Counted from the stretch's first letter, positions 1 to 13,300 are shown. The stretch: 64,000 bases of DNA from Cylicocyclus nassatus (GCA_958299035.1 CATQJL010000001.1:82523071-82587070), one strand, 5' to 3'. Made by a program: numbers and translations. Notes: generated by a model from the sequence alone, not told the origin.

Positions 1-462
1 TGGGTTATTTCACCAGCTCTTTTTAACGGTGCAAAGTTTGAACCGAGCGTCTCTATGAAAAGTTATGATCTTCGAGCAAGCAATACAGAAGGGCGAATTT
101 GATTTATTTTGGCATTTTTCAGGGAAATCATAACTTTTCGTGTAGACGATTTATTAGATCAAACTTTGCACTTTGCACACTTTGTTAGAAAGAGCTGGTG
201 AACAAACCTATAATACTGACTGCTCCGAATTTTGTCGCAAGTCTCCGATTTTTTATGACCCTACACAGAAAATTCGAATTTTGACTAATTTTCTTCTATC
301 GCTCCTATTTATGCAACAAATGGTCATTAGTAAACAGCTAAGATGTCGTTATAAATACCATGGCTTGCTCTTTCACACAAAAATAAAAGCAGTCAAATCG
401 GTTGGAAAAATCAGAAGTTATGAATTTTTGAAAATGGTGCGACAGCTTTCGGGACGACCTAA
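1..462. mobile_element. Family A fold-back mariner-type MITE, 5' part cut by window edge
   Basis: The stretch contains the central part and right arm of a long inverted-repeat element. The motif with CTCTATGAAAAGTTATGA and its inverted counterpart near position 130 mark the palindrome centre. The right end reads GGGACGACCTAA at 451-462, the complement of a TTAGGTCGTCCC terminus. The interior matches the complete copy at 24227-24934. It has no believable coding capacity; the open frames here are arm sequence. Confidence 0.75.
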
Positions 463-805
463 TGTATAGGAGCTCACGCTTCAAGGAACACCTGGACGCG
501 TTGCATAAGTTAAGATCATTAACACTCTTAGGTAGTCATCGCATTATGCAGCAGGAAAGCGCCGAGGTACAAGTTGGAGACAAGATACTGACCTACGAGC
601 CCGAACTGCTGGCGCGTAAAACTTTGGAGTTCAGAGTGCCTTGCGGTAACTGATGAAATTCTGGATAAACTCCTTCTGGATAAACGCCAAGAGTCCAAAA
701 ATGAACCGGAAGGAAGAGTGCCTTGCGGTAACTGATGAACTCGCGCCATATCAATCCCTATGTAGGTTTTGATATGGGGTCAGGTCACGGCTGCTATAAA
801 AAGAG
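463..805. other. Unassigned stretch with short direct repeats
   Basis: No gene recognised. A 25-bp direct repeat containing GTGCCTTGCGGTAACTGATG occurs at 633-657 and 715-739. A second short repeat, TTCTGGATAAAC, lies between the copies. Short open frames on both strands have no recognisable motif. Confidence 0.4.
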
Positions 806-1186
806 GTAGAGGTCAGTGGCGGACCGAGGGGGGGGAGGAGGGGGGCGCCCCCCCCCCCGAGAATGGGTCGCGAAATTTTTGAAACTTACCCATATGGGTT
901 GTAAAAATGTGCAAACGACTTGTTTGCACCTGAAAATAATTAAAATAAGTTTTAAAATTTTTTAAAAATTCATTTTAGCCGCCTTATAAAAATTTTATTT
1001 CTGGGGCGTGGCTGAAGCCACGCTCCCTTTTTTCAGACTTTAGGGGTCGGGGACCCGCAAAAATTTTGAGAAGCACCCCAAAAATTTTTTCGGAGTGCGT
1101 GGCTAACGCCACGCACCTTCTTTAGAAAAAATTTTTTGTCGCCCCCCCCCCCGAAAAAAATTTCTCGGACCGCCACTGGTAGAGGT
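806..1186. mobile_element. hAT-type MITE with perfect 8-bp target duplication
   Basis: The element body (814-1178) begins CAGTGGCGGACCGAG and ends CTCGGACCGCCACTG, an inverted terminal repeat. It is flanked on both sides by GTAGAGGT (806-813 and 1179-1186), a perfect 8-bp duplication, as expected for hAT-superfamily insertions. The interior has long C/G homopolymers and no coding capacity. It resembles 3238-3440 and the miniature relic at 14446-14498. Confidence 0.88.
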
Positions 1187-2530
1187 ACATATCCTACATT
1201 CGGTGGTTAATGCGCCTCCTGTTGTGTCATAAGATGAGTTCTGGCAGTCCGTTAATCTACCTTGGCTTTCGTGCTGGTCACGGATTGAATGATATCTTGA
1301 GCTTTGATGTTAGCGTCTGAGTGGATGTACCACTTATACATTCGACTTTCCAGGCTCTGACGAAGGCGAAAAAGCCGAAACGTTGACCAGTTGAATAAAA
1401 AGTTACACCATCTTGGTTGCTGCTCAAAGAGACGACACAGCAATATATATTACAATGCCAAGATTATTAAACAGCCGAAGTTGGACCATCTTACAAGAAG
1501 ACAGTGTTGTTTGGAAAGTCGGGTATAATAAAGAATATCAGCAAGGAAACTGGATGGCATAAGATTATCTACTGACACAAACGAAATGCCAAGGTTTAAA
1601 GACATCAGAGCAATTGAATTACAGCAACAAAATTAAATAGAACAGACAGTGACTATTCATGCACTTTTCAAATAAATAAATTCAGTGGGCTCCTATAGAG
1701 TTGCTAAAGTTTTTGCTAAAGTTTTATAAATCGAGAGTTGCTTTGCGATGTACAAATAGCGTCCTGGAGAAAGTTTTGTATTGCTTCAATGACCCTCAAA
1801 TCCTTACTTTTAGGTCTGTTCGTGATCTACTGTTGCATCATTTTGCTCATTGAAAACACAAAATTCTTTCTGGACAAATCATTCCAGGTAGGTCACATAA
1901 CTTTGCAAAAAAGTATCATTAATATCGCTTTTCTTTTATCGTAAAAGTACTAGTATTTCTAGTTTGCTTCTATTTTAATTTTGTCTTAAGTTTGAATTCA
2001 CCTCCTACTAAAGGGAAATGTGCTGGCTTTTCTTGCGGAAAATGATAAAAGGAAACTCAGCCTATGGCTCATAGAAACAACATTATTATGCAGAAGAAGG
2101 AACCAACCTTGAACTCCCTTTCAAATCTTCCCGAACTGACTAATCAGCTTACCGTCGAGAGTGCTGATAAGTCTACTGGGAAAGAGTACGTCTGTAGCAA
2201 AGATTAGAGCTAAACTCCCAACAATAAATCAACAAAAATCTTCTTCATGGAGTATACTTCCAAGCTTGAGGAGAATCGATACGAAATTATCTGTGTCTCA
2301 GGTGTTATGCACTTGAATTCTATCACTTCTAGCGATTTGAACAAGCAAAAAATGGCGAAGTTGTGTACCTCATCTTGAAGCTTAAAGCAGAGGACCATAC
2401 ATCCAAGAATGTCTCAACAACATCCACAACACTAGTGAGCGCAAATTTCTTGTTTATTGAAAAAGCTTAATAGAATTCTGGAAGAATTCGCACAATTTTC
2501 TAAGGCTTGACTCGGTGAAAAAAAGTTTTT
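1187..2530. other. Unassigned intergenic DNA
   Basis: I see no gene, tandem array or terminal inverted repeat that I can support. The short open frames (for example 1738-1944 on the plus strand, with a hydrophobic stretch) have no supporting splice context or family signature. Confidence 0.4.
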
Positions 2531-2995
2531 CTGTCATACCAAAGGGAAGCTTTTAGTCGATGTGGCCTTTTCACATGACACTTTTATTACTAAACCCATC
2601 TTTAGACGCTACTCAAAACTTCTTTCGCTTTCTGCGGAACCACTCGAAAAAAGTTACGAGTGTTTGAAAGTCCAAATTTATCATGCTATATGCGGCACCA
2701 AAAGTAGTAAGCTGTACACAAACAGCTGAATGTAGATAATCAGAGTTGCATCAAGTTTATTGACTACAACGAAAGAATAAAACTTAGGAAATTTGCATAG
2801 GTCTTTTTGTACAGCCTTTCTGTAATTTTATGTCCATCAACGCGTAACCAATTTAGACTTTTAGAAGGGTTGCTCGGCAGAAAGAAAGACAGTTTTAAAA
2901 TTATCCTTCGATGCTCTACAAAGTTTCAAATGTGTCATGTGGAAAAGCCACTTTGCCAAAAAAGCTCCCCTTATAAGTAGGGGAAACAGTGGGGC
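2531..2995. repeat. Imperfect long palindrome
   Basis: The left arm (GGCCTTTTCACATGACAC near 2570) and right arm (GTGTCATGTGGAAAAGCC near 2935) are inverted copies. Similarity continues inward (AAAACTTCTTTCGCTTTCTG against its counterpart near 2890) and outward to about 2990. The centre is near 2757. It is probably a decayed fold-back element; I could not fix its termini. Confidence 0.55.
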
Positions 2996-3171
2996 ACTTT
3001 TGTTGCATTTGCGCCTTCAGCTCGCAGTCGTCAGTGGCTGGAACTCTCGTCAGCGCACGAAACCTGACGCAGGGCTATCCGTGTTAAATACGACGATTTG
3101 TGGATGATAGCTGTGCGTGCGTAATGTTAATGCACGAGTATAAACACATTCAATATCAGAAGCCCCAGCAT

Positions 3172-3196
3172 TTATATATATATATATGTATATATA

Positions 3197-3237
<41 letters not shown>
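3172..3237. repeat. (TA)n microsatellite
   Basis: Alternating TA with occasional TG directly abuts the hAT-type element at 3238 and resumes at 3441-3458. The insertion therefore split one microsatellite, and its target duplication cannot be told apart from the repeat. Confidence 0.9.
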
Positions 3238-3240
<3 letters not shown>

Positions 3241-3440
3241 TGGCGTACCCAGGATTTCGGCTGGGGGGGGGGGGGGGGGGCGCGACAAAAATTTTTTTCT
3301 AACGAAGGTGCGTGGCGTCAGCCACGCACTCCGAAAATTTTTTTGGGATGTTTCCCAAAATTTTTCCGGGCCGCTGACCCCGAAATCTCACAAAAAGGGG
3401 GGGGGGGCCCCCCGCCCCCCCCCCCCTCGGTACGCCACTG
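3238..3440. mobile_element. hAT-type MITE inside a TA microsatellite
   Basis: It begins CAGTGGCGTACCCAGGA and ends TCGGTACGCCACTG. The interior is G-rich on the left and C-rich on the right, so the element can fold back on itself. Open frames through it consist of homopolymer Gly/Pro tracts and are not genes. The flanks are (AT)n on both sides. Confidence 0.8.
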
Positions 3441-3605
3441 ATATATATATATATATTGTTATTATTGTGGACCTCTTGACATGGGAAATTACCCACATAC
3501 ATCTTCCCTTGCTTCTATCAGGTTGTGAAGAAAGTTCTGCCAATAAAAATTGAGCTAAATTGTTTTGATTGAATCTTCATCATGTGGCTGTCAATTAGCG
3601 ATATT

Positions 3606-3925
3606 TTAACACATTGACGACTGCTTGACACACATGGTGTGTCAAGCAATGACTACCACGTGGGACCGCTTGACACACCATGTGTGTCAAGGCTTGAATT
3701 TTGGTATAATGACTACTATCTTGAAATAAACTCACTCCATGAGCTTTCTTTAAGCACAGAATCTAGGGATGACTTCTGCCTTTTTTGTCAGAATTTCAGA
3801 GCTACTGTAGGTGTACTATAGATGGCAGTTGCGTAATTATAGTTGAAAAAGTGGGCTGGTCTGTAAAAAGGCCTTGGTCCCAAAAGGCAGATAACTGAAA
3901 ATCTGCATGGTCGTCAATGTGTTAA
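3606..3925. mobile_element. piggyBac-type MITE with TTAA duplication
   Basis: TTAA at 3606-3609 and 3922-3925 flanks a 312-bp body whose ends are inverted copies of CACATTGACGAC. A TTAA target duplication is diagnostic of the piggyBac superfamily. Just inside the left end lie two near-palindromes built on GCTTGACACAC (3623-3647 and 3668-3691), separated by a CACGTG-containing spacer. They could be subterminal transposase-binding repeats. There is no transposase, so it is non-autonomous. Confidence 0.8.
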
Positions 3926-4255
3926 ACATGTTATTAGCAACCTTAGACTACCAATTAGGTATATCACGAATGCTCTTTTTCGAGAACGCGCTAGTTGCGT
4001 TTCGAAACAAGAAAGAAAAAGCTCGATTTTTTTGAATCCTGAATTTAATAAGCTATTTCTTGCCTGGGAAAAGGTCCAGGTACCGAGCAAGCTATAGTCG
4101 GATGTCGCTTCATCTTTCCAATACAAAGGGTATGAACGGATTTTGAAGCCAAGCCTCTGCAATTCTGCGCGTCTATAATCTGAAAATTGTGTCTTTTCGC
4201 CGACCTAAGCGCAACGGATTTTTTTTCCTTTTGGGTGCTTTTTCCTTTATAGCTA

Positions 4256-5133
4256 CTAGGTCGTAACATAAGTCTTGAGACACTCTAACATCTTACGGCG
4301 ATAGTCATAAAGTTCATATTTTCAAAAGGGGTCCAGGGTACCATTTGACAGAGCAAAGGCAAGCAATACAAGATTATCTGTCTGAGATTGTCTGCAAAAG
4401 TTCACTCCAACATCGACTCACTTTAGGTTTGCATCCAAAATGTGAGTCGTACTGAGAGCTCAGAAAATCGCGAAAAATTCATATCTTCGTCCAAAAAATC
4501 CTACAAATCTCCAACTCGCTCACAAAATATGCACACTACACAGACTCTTATGTACCGTTTCCGAATTTTTTCCTCATTTAGAAGTCGAACACGAAAATTT
4601 TCAAGTTTTTACAAAAACGAATCAAGCTGTTTCCACTTATGTAGTTGTATACTGCAATCCCTTAGAAGTATAACCGTGGATTTTCAGTTCCCCACAGATC
4701 CCAGTCTTCGAAAATTACCGAATTTCGCTCTCCTCACTAGGGTGTTTCATGCTGAAATCAATATTTCTCGAAAACTAGGGCTTGTGGATTGTATAAATAT
4801 GAAAATTTTCGCCTTCTCGATTTCTAAATGAGGAAAAAATTCAAAAACGGCACAAAAGAGTGTCTGATGTAGTACAATATTTGTGGCCAAGCTGGAGATT
4901 GTAGGATTTTTTTTTCGAATAAAAATATAAAATTCTCGTAATTTTTCCTTCAATACGACTCAGATTTTGGATGCAAAAACTTACAGCGGCTTGGTACGAA
5001 CTTTTGCGCACTCGCACTCTCTTGTAGACCCTGCTTTGCTCTTTTAAATGTTGTCCATTCCTATCGAAAATTTGGACTGTATGACCTAGCGTCGTAAGAA
5101 GTGAGAGTGTCTCAAGACTTATGTTCAACCTAA
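4256..5133. mobile_element. Fold-back mariner-type element (ATAAGTCTTGAGACACTCT family)
   Basis: The left end reads CTAGGTCGTAACATAAG and continues CTTGAGACACTCT. The right end reads AGAGTGTCTCAAG followed by ACTTATGTTCAACCTAA, its inverted copy. The arms extend to a centre near 4690; for example TTTGCATCCAAAATGTGAG near 4430 is matched by its complement near 4965. The left flank is TA; the right flank TG is probably a decayed TA. Open frames inside are arm sequence. Confidence 0.75.
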
Positions 5134-5863
5134 TGTTTCTTCAACCTGAATACGCTTTCAATAGTTGAGACCATCGCACTCTAAGAACACATCCCAAGCC
5201 AGCCCCTTGCATTCACATTCATTTTTCTAACCGAGAAGAATTGGCAGAACTTTCTTTACAACCCAATATTTTAAAGCCCTCTGTCAATCACAGTATGATG
5301 AACGCAATTCGGCTGTCAATTATAGGAGCCACTAGCATTGCTCTAGACATCAATCAATAGCAGCACAAAGTATAACAAGAGTGCAACGCAAACATAGTTA
5401 AACTAACCTGTCACGTTAATGAGTCTAAGTCCCAGAGCTGCTCCAGCTCACTGTGCGAGACACATGTCTCTTTTCTCTTTACGGATCCTCGAATGCTGCG
5501 CTGCCAATCTTTTATAAAACGCTATTGCGTTGAGGCTGCCTGAGCAATGCGTGTTAGTACGTTGATTAGTTCCGACTGCTTCAGTGGGCCCTTGTTGCAA
5601 AACTGACTTTGTTGAAGATTGAGGATTATTTATGTGTATACGGAAACAAGGAGCGGTACAGCCTGAGGGCTGAAATCTTTGGATTTTTTGCTAGGCAACC
5701 GCAGACTTCCTTGAGGAGTTCTAAAATTCGCGGCGACCTTGATTTTTCTTGTATTTTGTAAGTTTTGTTTTTGATCAATAATGATTAGATGGCAACGCAT
5801 TACGGCTTTCTTGCAAGTGACTTACGCCTAAAAAGGTGAGGGTTTGCTGCGCCCTCCCAATAC
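5134..5863. other. Unassigned intergenic DNA
   Basis: I see no gene, tandem repeat or inverted repeat that I can support here. Confidence 0.4.
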
Positions 5864-6274
5864 TTGAAGGAGTGGGTCGGCAAAGCTCAACAACTCAGGA
5901 TTTCAACGCGGTGGGTTCCTTATCGCCCAAGTTTGAAAACAGTGCGATCCCGGTTGCACGCATGCTTTCCCTGCCGAGAAAATTGCTCTCAAACTTACAC
6001 GCGCAGACTAATCTTACACGCATCCGGACGAGTTGGAAAATTCCTTCTCACTATTGGAGGCTGCCCGCCGCAATGCTATAACCATTGGGTCCTGCAACGA
6101 TTCAGCGTCATCAGTCTTGCTCCACTCGTCCAATTCCAAAAAATAGGGCATTGAAAAACGCTCGTTTTCGCCGTTTTCAAGCTCTCAAAAGTGCATTTTT
6201 GGGATCAGCGTATTGAATAACCCTAGGTAAGCGAAAGTTTCACTAGGTGAGATTTGCCAAGCCACTGCCTTTAA
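5864..6274. mobile_element. GGCAGTG-family MITE, copy 2
   Basis: The left end TTGAAGGAGTGGGTCGGCA and the right end TGCCAAGCCACTGCCTTTAA are inverted versions of one terminus. The right third (about 6150-6270, with CGCTCGTTTTCGCCGTTTTC and GGTAAGCGAAA) matches the 52390-52510 part of the copy at 52130-52515. Open frames across it (5836-6154) are element sequence. Confidence 0.7.
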
Positions 6275-7331
6275 GGAAGTAGAAATGAATCTGTTGACGA
6301 ATGTAAGAAATTGTTTCGACATGCCTAATGCAAATCAGTACCTCAGAGTTCTTGTGCATCTGACATACAAATTGAAAAAGATGCTATGTAACTGTCGCTT
6401 GGTCGTGCGGACATTTTAGGATCTATTTCGTAGAGAAGTCTAAGAATTTCAAGGCGTGATATCCTTTAGTTGAAAATTTTTCAAATCAGATCATAATTTT
6501 ATCATAATTAGCGAAATTAAGGTGAAATGGAGGTAAAACCTACACATGCCAAGACCATAATGTTTATTTTCCGTTCTAAGGGCGCAGTCAAGCTATGTTA
6601 GGTTCGTTGGTAGCCCCTCCCCCTTATCTGCATCAAAATTATTAAATAGAATGTAATTGTAAGTCTAAGTGAAATTAGAGTGTAATTGTAGGTCCCAAGT
6701 GTTCTACGGCTTTGGTACTGTCCAAACTTTCCATTGCTGCTTTCAAATCGCAACCCAATATAACGTGCGTGACCTAACATAGACGTTGGAAGATTTTGAT
6801 ATATTTCAACCACTGCCAAAACTAAAGTAATCAAGAATTGATTTCGCTTGAGAGAGCTGCATTTGTTCCTCAAGTGCCGCACTACTTCAGGTCCATCTAA
6901 ATATAAAATAAGGTGTAGCATAAGCAACATTGTGTTAAATTGATAGATTTCGTAGGTTTTTCGAGTGCTTTTCTCAGATAAATTATTAGCAATAAGTTCT
7001 GAGTCGTCCTATATAGAAATGAAACTTATTCGAGTATGATTGCATCCAATAAATATTCTTCTGTTTCCAGACTGCAGCACAGACAGAGCGTTTCAGATTT
7101 TTGACAACTTTTGACATTATTGAAACTCGACTTGAAAACATTGCTTTTCACACTCACTCGCTAACAAAACCGTTGCACATATAAACTTCCACGTCTGTCC
7201 ACTTCTGCCGGACTCTGGAAGACTATATATTGTGTGAAGTTTTATATTATCTTGTCTTTTTCGGAGAATTCGATCAAGTAAATTTTTCCAAATGGAAGAT
7301 AGAAGACAGTAGCTACAAAGGTTTTTTACAG
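6275..7331. other. Unassigned DNA upstream of the DUF273 exons
   Basis: It probably contains the promoter, 5' exon and first intron of the DUF273 gene, but no N-terminal exon could be identified. Near 6655-6690 AGTGTAATTGTA-like words repeat. The open frame entering from 7185 runs into exon 1 of the gene, so an earlier exon start cannot be excluded. Confidence 0.35.
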
Positions 7332-10300
7332 AATGAAACGGCTGAACTAACAACTGAAATAAGGGCAGGACATATTGCGATTATCTCCGTCTTGAGTAAC
7401 GCATCCTCCAGAAATCTGTATAAGACAGCAATGGATTCAATGGAGTGTTATGCACTGCAAAACAACTATACACTTATTGTAGTATACAGTGAAGACTTTG
7501 GGGAAATTTGTGAACAGAAAGATGTGAGCATTTTGTAAGACATTTCTAAAACAAGTCAGACTCTTCTTAGATAACTTTCCAACGCCATTGTATAACCGCT
7601 CACATCCTCAGAACCAATAATTTTTCGTGGGTGCTATTCGTGGATGGCGATATCGGAATCGTCAATGAAAAAATGTAGGATAAGTTTTGCGGTTTTGAGC
7701 TCTGGCAGTTCTTCAAAGCTTTTCACCTACAGAAGGCTGGAAAAGTACATCAAGGAGGACGCTCATATCATCTTTTACGAAAGATTTTTCAATTTCGAGG
7801 TGATGGCAGGTATATGTCTAACTGTACCTGTGCAAGAGCTACCCAAGTTTCTGGATCATGAATATTTGCCCATTTCCCACTTTCCGTATGCATTTAGGCA
7901 CATATTTCGCTAGGAAATCAACGTTCTCTCTGATATTTCTTCGCGGCTGGGCTGACTATGAGTTCCGTTTGCCGAAGAATTTTCACGGAAGAGACAACGG
8001 CGCTTTGCACGTAAGCATATCGGATACTTTCTCTTATTCGAAACCATTTTTATTCCTTAATTCTCCTTCATCTCTTGAACACACTCCAACATTTATTAGG
8101 TTGTTGCATAAGTTCTGTCCGATTTGAAATTTTTGACTTCAAAATGTCATAATTTCTTTCAAAGTCAGCTTTTTCCCAAGATCTTAGTTTCTGTTTGTTG
8201 AGCAATTCCTTGGCTATCAGAGACATATTGAAACCTGTGAAAATCCATGTAAAGGAAGAAGCAAGAACTCAAAAACTTTACAGCGTTTTTCTTCAAACCT
8301 TTCTTATTTGACGTGGCAGTGCTCCCTAATGAGAATTGATAGGCATCTTGTCTAACAATGGATAAATAATATTAAATAAAAGTTAATAAAAATTAAATTA
8401 AAATTAAAAAAAATTAAAAACTAAAAATTTGAATTCAAAATTTAAATTTAAAAAAATAAAAATAAAATTAATTGAATTAAACTTAATAATAATAATGATA
8501 ATAATAAATAATATATATAACAATAATATTTAGAGAAAGACTCATCATCTGAATGAGTAGTAGTTCCAATTAGGTAGTTTCTTTTGAAAACGTTTCAACT
8601 GACTCCATAACGACGCACTGCTTCGTTCTCAAAGACATTTTTGATCCTTTAACACAGCGCTGAACTTTACGTCTAACTAGGCGCGAGCATATAGCGAGCT
8701 GGTCAATCAACAAAACGAGCGTAACTGGTGGCAGGGCCCGGCACAGATGGTTCGAAGTCAAATTCGTTTTTGAGGTTAGAAGCAATGGGGATATCGTTTT
8801 CATAAGGTCCTGGGCGAAGCACCGAAAAAAAACGACAAACATGTTAGGTTTTACGAGTTGAACGTGTTCTTTGGCAAGCGCGCGAATTTCAAACATAAGA
8901 CCTAAACAAACAGACGACTTGTCTACAGCGCACAAACAATCACATGACGCCAATTTGGGCTATGTATATACAATATTACTCCAAACAACATTATGTAAAA
9001 AATTTTAAAAACTTTTGTGGCCTAATACCCGTTCCCGAATTTGTTGGTTTCTAGACCAACACCAAACCAACTGAGCTGGTTCGGAGCATAAATATTGGAG
9101 AGTTCACATAAGTTTTGAACCTTTTGATTTGGACGAAGAGAACGCTCCAAAATTTATCATACAGCGAAGAGAGCGAATCAAACCACTTCTTCTCCTCTTT
9201 TTTTTGGCCAAAAATAGTGTAAACTAAAGCATTGATAGATATCGCGCTCCAATCACATGCGGTGTCCTTTGAACCATGTGGCGAAATGCATAGATTGTTG
9301 AGGTCACAAATTTGGCTGGCCTAAGAGGTTTTTAACGTTCTGAACACTAAAATGGTACCATACTCAAATATTGAATCGACTCAGTATGTTTTTTTGCTTT
9401 TTGTTATATTAAGTACCTCAACACTCGCTTTTTTCGCTTTTTATCGTTATGTTTTGTTATGTTGATTGAAACAAGGCTTTCCATACTGACTTTTATGTCA
9501 AAAGGGACTTCGTAAATTTCCGCGAATTCATAGAGGACTTCTTTCCAAAAATGCTCCAAACCAACACGTGCCGGGCCCTGATTGGTGGTATTTCGGCTGT
9601 AGGTATTTGCTAAATAGCACAATAGCACAGAAAATTGTTTCATGTGAAACCTCTTGAAAGAGTAAAATAAGCTTCCCGAGAAGGTGCTAAAACATATGTA
9701 AAAATTTTACGCACACAAAGCTTCAAGACAAAACTTAAAAGATCCTATTGTCGAAAAAGTAAGATCACAGTTTTGGTTAAAAAACGTTGAAGATATCCTA
9801 TTCGAGTACTGGAGTAACGTTTCCGTTAAACTGTATGCATTAGGTTGATACAAAAATAATGATCATTTGCCAAACCTTTTTTCACGCCAACCTTTCTAAA
9901 ATCAAAATTCTTTTTGGAACGGATGTAGCATACCACTGATTATGACAAGCTGTTTCCATGCTCCTCTACCTAATGGTGGTTGAAGCTGGCTTCCACCCTC
10001 ACCTGTTATAAAGTTAGTGAGCTTCAAATCACCGCATCCAAATTCAGAATTATAATGCACTCACTTTTGTGGCCAGAATCAGAGCGCGTATAAATGGCGA
10101 TTTTCCAAAATTTTAGCTACACTGTGTCATAGACATTGTCTACATCATGCATACTTAGCTGTATTTTTTGAAGTGTTCCGGACTGGGATATCGAGCTCTC
10201 AACATGGGTAGCCGTTGCTGTCATTTTATAACTCCTTTGAAGAAGTCATTCGCCAAACCTTTACTCAATTCTGTAAGCGTAATGCTAGTGCATCCTACTA

Positions 10301-13300
10301 ACTGTTTTTGCAAAAACACCCAGCTGTTCAGTACGCAGTCTATCAGAAAATTCTATGTTTGGGTTTGAGGCATACTGAAAAAAAGACCGAAAAAATTGTC
10401 AATTTTGAACTTTATCTTTTCCTTTCCGCAAATTTCTTTCCCCAACCCTTTCCATATTATTTTGAACTAGGCTTGCGGCTACAAGATAGGAAATTTATCA
10501 TTCAAACTAACTGACTTTGAGGGAGATTATCAATTGTTAAGACAAGGTTTTAGAAGATAACCTTTTTTTTAATCCATGTTTTTCTGCCCTTGTGCGATAT
10601 GAGTACAAACAAATGTGCGCTGTATTGCAAGAGGTTTGCTACTTCTGACGGTCTTCACTGTATGCCGAAATGTGGATTTCTCAAAAAGTTATGTCACGTC
10701 AAATTGAGAATTTGCAAATCGTCCATTATTTTTGCATTAACCTAATATATTCACATAAGATATTAGGTGGGTCCGAAAGTTTGTGCCGTTTTTAGACCTA
10801 TTCTAAAATCGTACACAATGAAGATAGAGAAATCGTTTAAACATTATCCAATGCACAATTTCTTCCTCTTTGCAGCAGTTGTGTTTCGTTGTGACTTTTT
10901 CGACGAGCGCTGAGATCATTGCCAAAAACCAGAACCCTTCATTTTTACCATGTGTGATTTTTGCTAATTTTCAGAGTTTTATTTTAGACTTTGAAGGTGC
11001 TCTAATGACCACTTGATAATGCAAACCTTTTTCAAATTAATGCAATTTTTCGTATCTCTCTGGTATGCTTTCTAGGATTACTAAAATTTATTTTCTGAAG
11101 TGACCAGATTTTTTATTTGGTTCATTCTCACCTCACAAAACAACAGACGTTGAACAGTCTAGGTATCATTTGATGCATCTTTTTCTTTTCATTCTAACAG
11201 CTACCTTTTGTTCGCGAACATGCGACGTTTGCAGACAAAATCGCTGTACTTCCCAACTTTACGGTTGCGCAAGGTTGTAGTCGAAATTGCAAATCTATCC
11301 ATTTCCACGCCGTAATCGCTCATTTATTTCGTATTACTAGTGATAGTAATAAACGAGTTAGTTTAGTAACTTTAATTTTGGGGATTTCGCAGTGTTTGGT
11401 GCTTATGCGTTACGCGATTTTTTCAAAATTCAATGTTCTGGTAAAATAAATCAGCAAAATTTCAAAAAGAAAGCAGAAAAAATGCAAAAAAATGTATTAA
11501 TTTGAAAAAGGTTTGCCCTATCAGATAGTTATTAGAGCATTTAAAGCCCTAGAATGAAAATTCTGAAAACTAGCGAAACTCAGACGTGGTAAGAATGAAG
11601 TGTTCTAGTTTTCGACAATTATCTCAGCGTTCTTCGAAACTGTCACAACGGAAGAAACATAGCTGTTGCAAAGGGGAAGAAATTCTGCATCGGAGAATGT
11701 TTAAGCAAATTGTCTATTATCATTCTGAACAATTTCAGAATAGGTCTAAACGACACGAACTTTCGGGCCCACCTAATATATACTGTCGCTGCATCTAATT
11801 CTTGACTGAAAAACGAGAAAACGTGATCTTCAATACTTTGCCAAAGCATGCTGAGCTGTTCTCACAATAGTGATGTACAGGAACACCATTATTTGAACCA
11901 TAAAAACTAGCTTCATCGAACTCAAGTTTATAGTGTCCATAAAGCTTCTAGATAGATATCCAGTTCTTTCCCTTGGATGAAACTGATGTTAAACGATTTG
12001 TAGTCAGTTTTATGCTTTTCTTTCGCTCATTTGCCTCTAAGATGTGCAGCTTTCGAGGATGTGGCAAACATATGCCTTTGATTAAATGCCGATAATTTTC
12101 TTGCCAAATCGTCTAGGCTCTTGAGTTTATAGTACGCTGCAGCCAAAAATTTGCTCTATCACTGGCGCAATTCAACAAGTTCAAACTTATGATCCTGATT
12201 CTGGATTACCTGCTACTCGGGAACAGGAAAAAAGTTCCAGCCTGTTTGTAGGAGCGTCCGGGCAGATTATCAACTTCAAATTCCTTGCTTTAACCAGACC
12301 TGGCGCCGATTTCAAACATGGCACTCAAAAAGTGTGAATCCCTCTGTGAAAAATCCTTCTTACGGTTTTTTATGAACACCGAGGACGAGTGCCCTTTTCG
12401 CTATTCTTGTCGAAAGCAAGCAGGGTAGATGTTCGATTATGTTTGCGATGTGAAAACGCGTCAGGAGCTAAGGAGATTTCATTCGCAGGACCCGGCACGA
12501 GTTATGTTGATTGTGGCGCTTCCTTTCATTACACAAGCAATTTCTGTAAAGAGGAAGAACGATTTTCTGAAAAACCACCTGCGTGTCGCGCGAACTTACT
12601 CAGCAAGATATTTTGTGGTACTGGGGCCCCACTCGGAAATTTTATATCGTACTATAGCTTAATGATAAAACAAAAACACTTAATAACTTTCTACCTATCG
12701 TTAATCACGTCTTGCACGAATTTTGCATTACAAGATACACGCGCAAATAATTCTGGGGCACGTTGTGTACTACTAGCTATGGAAGCTACAACCATTTTCA
12801 GCTTTCCACAAGAGATAGACCCCGATGAATTTTAAATTCAGTTTCTTTTTCCTCAAACACTCAAACACAACTTTTGTAAGGAACAGTGAAATCGCCATAC
12901 TTTTTAAGCACTGTAGTATGCCACTATATCGCATGGGCAGCTCATCAGTTAGGGGGATAAATAATCTTCGTTTTCTTGCTTTCTAGCCGAGAGCATATGG
13001 ATCCTTTTAATTTCCGGCCTCAAACTTTGCGTGGACCAAACTAGTGCTAGAGATCACTTTGCTCCATCGAATTGCTTAGAACCTGTCTAAATCATAGGAG
13101 AAATATGACTTTTGGACAGGAATCAATTTGGTGCAAGACTTATAGGCCAACCTGACGAATAGCATGTCTTGAAGGTTCAGGATATTTTCGTTCTGAAAAT
13201 AATCAAATGATTTGCGTCACCAAAAGAGTCCGAAAAGATAAATCAAACATTCAACAAATCAAAGCATGTTGAGCTTTTCCTCACACGGTACAGGCAGTTT

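Noticed and set aside
3100..3553. Overlapping frames of 113 and 117 codons with long Tyr/Ile and Gly/Pro tracts
   Set aside because: They are translations of the TA microsatellite and the C/G-rich hAT-type MITE, not genes.
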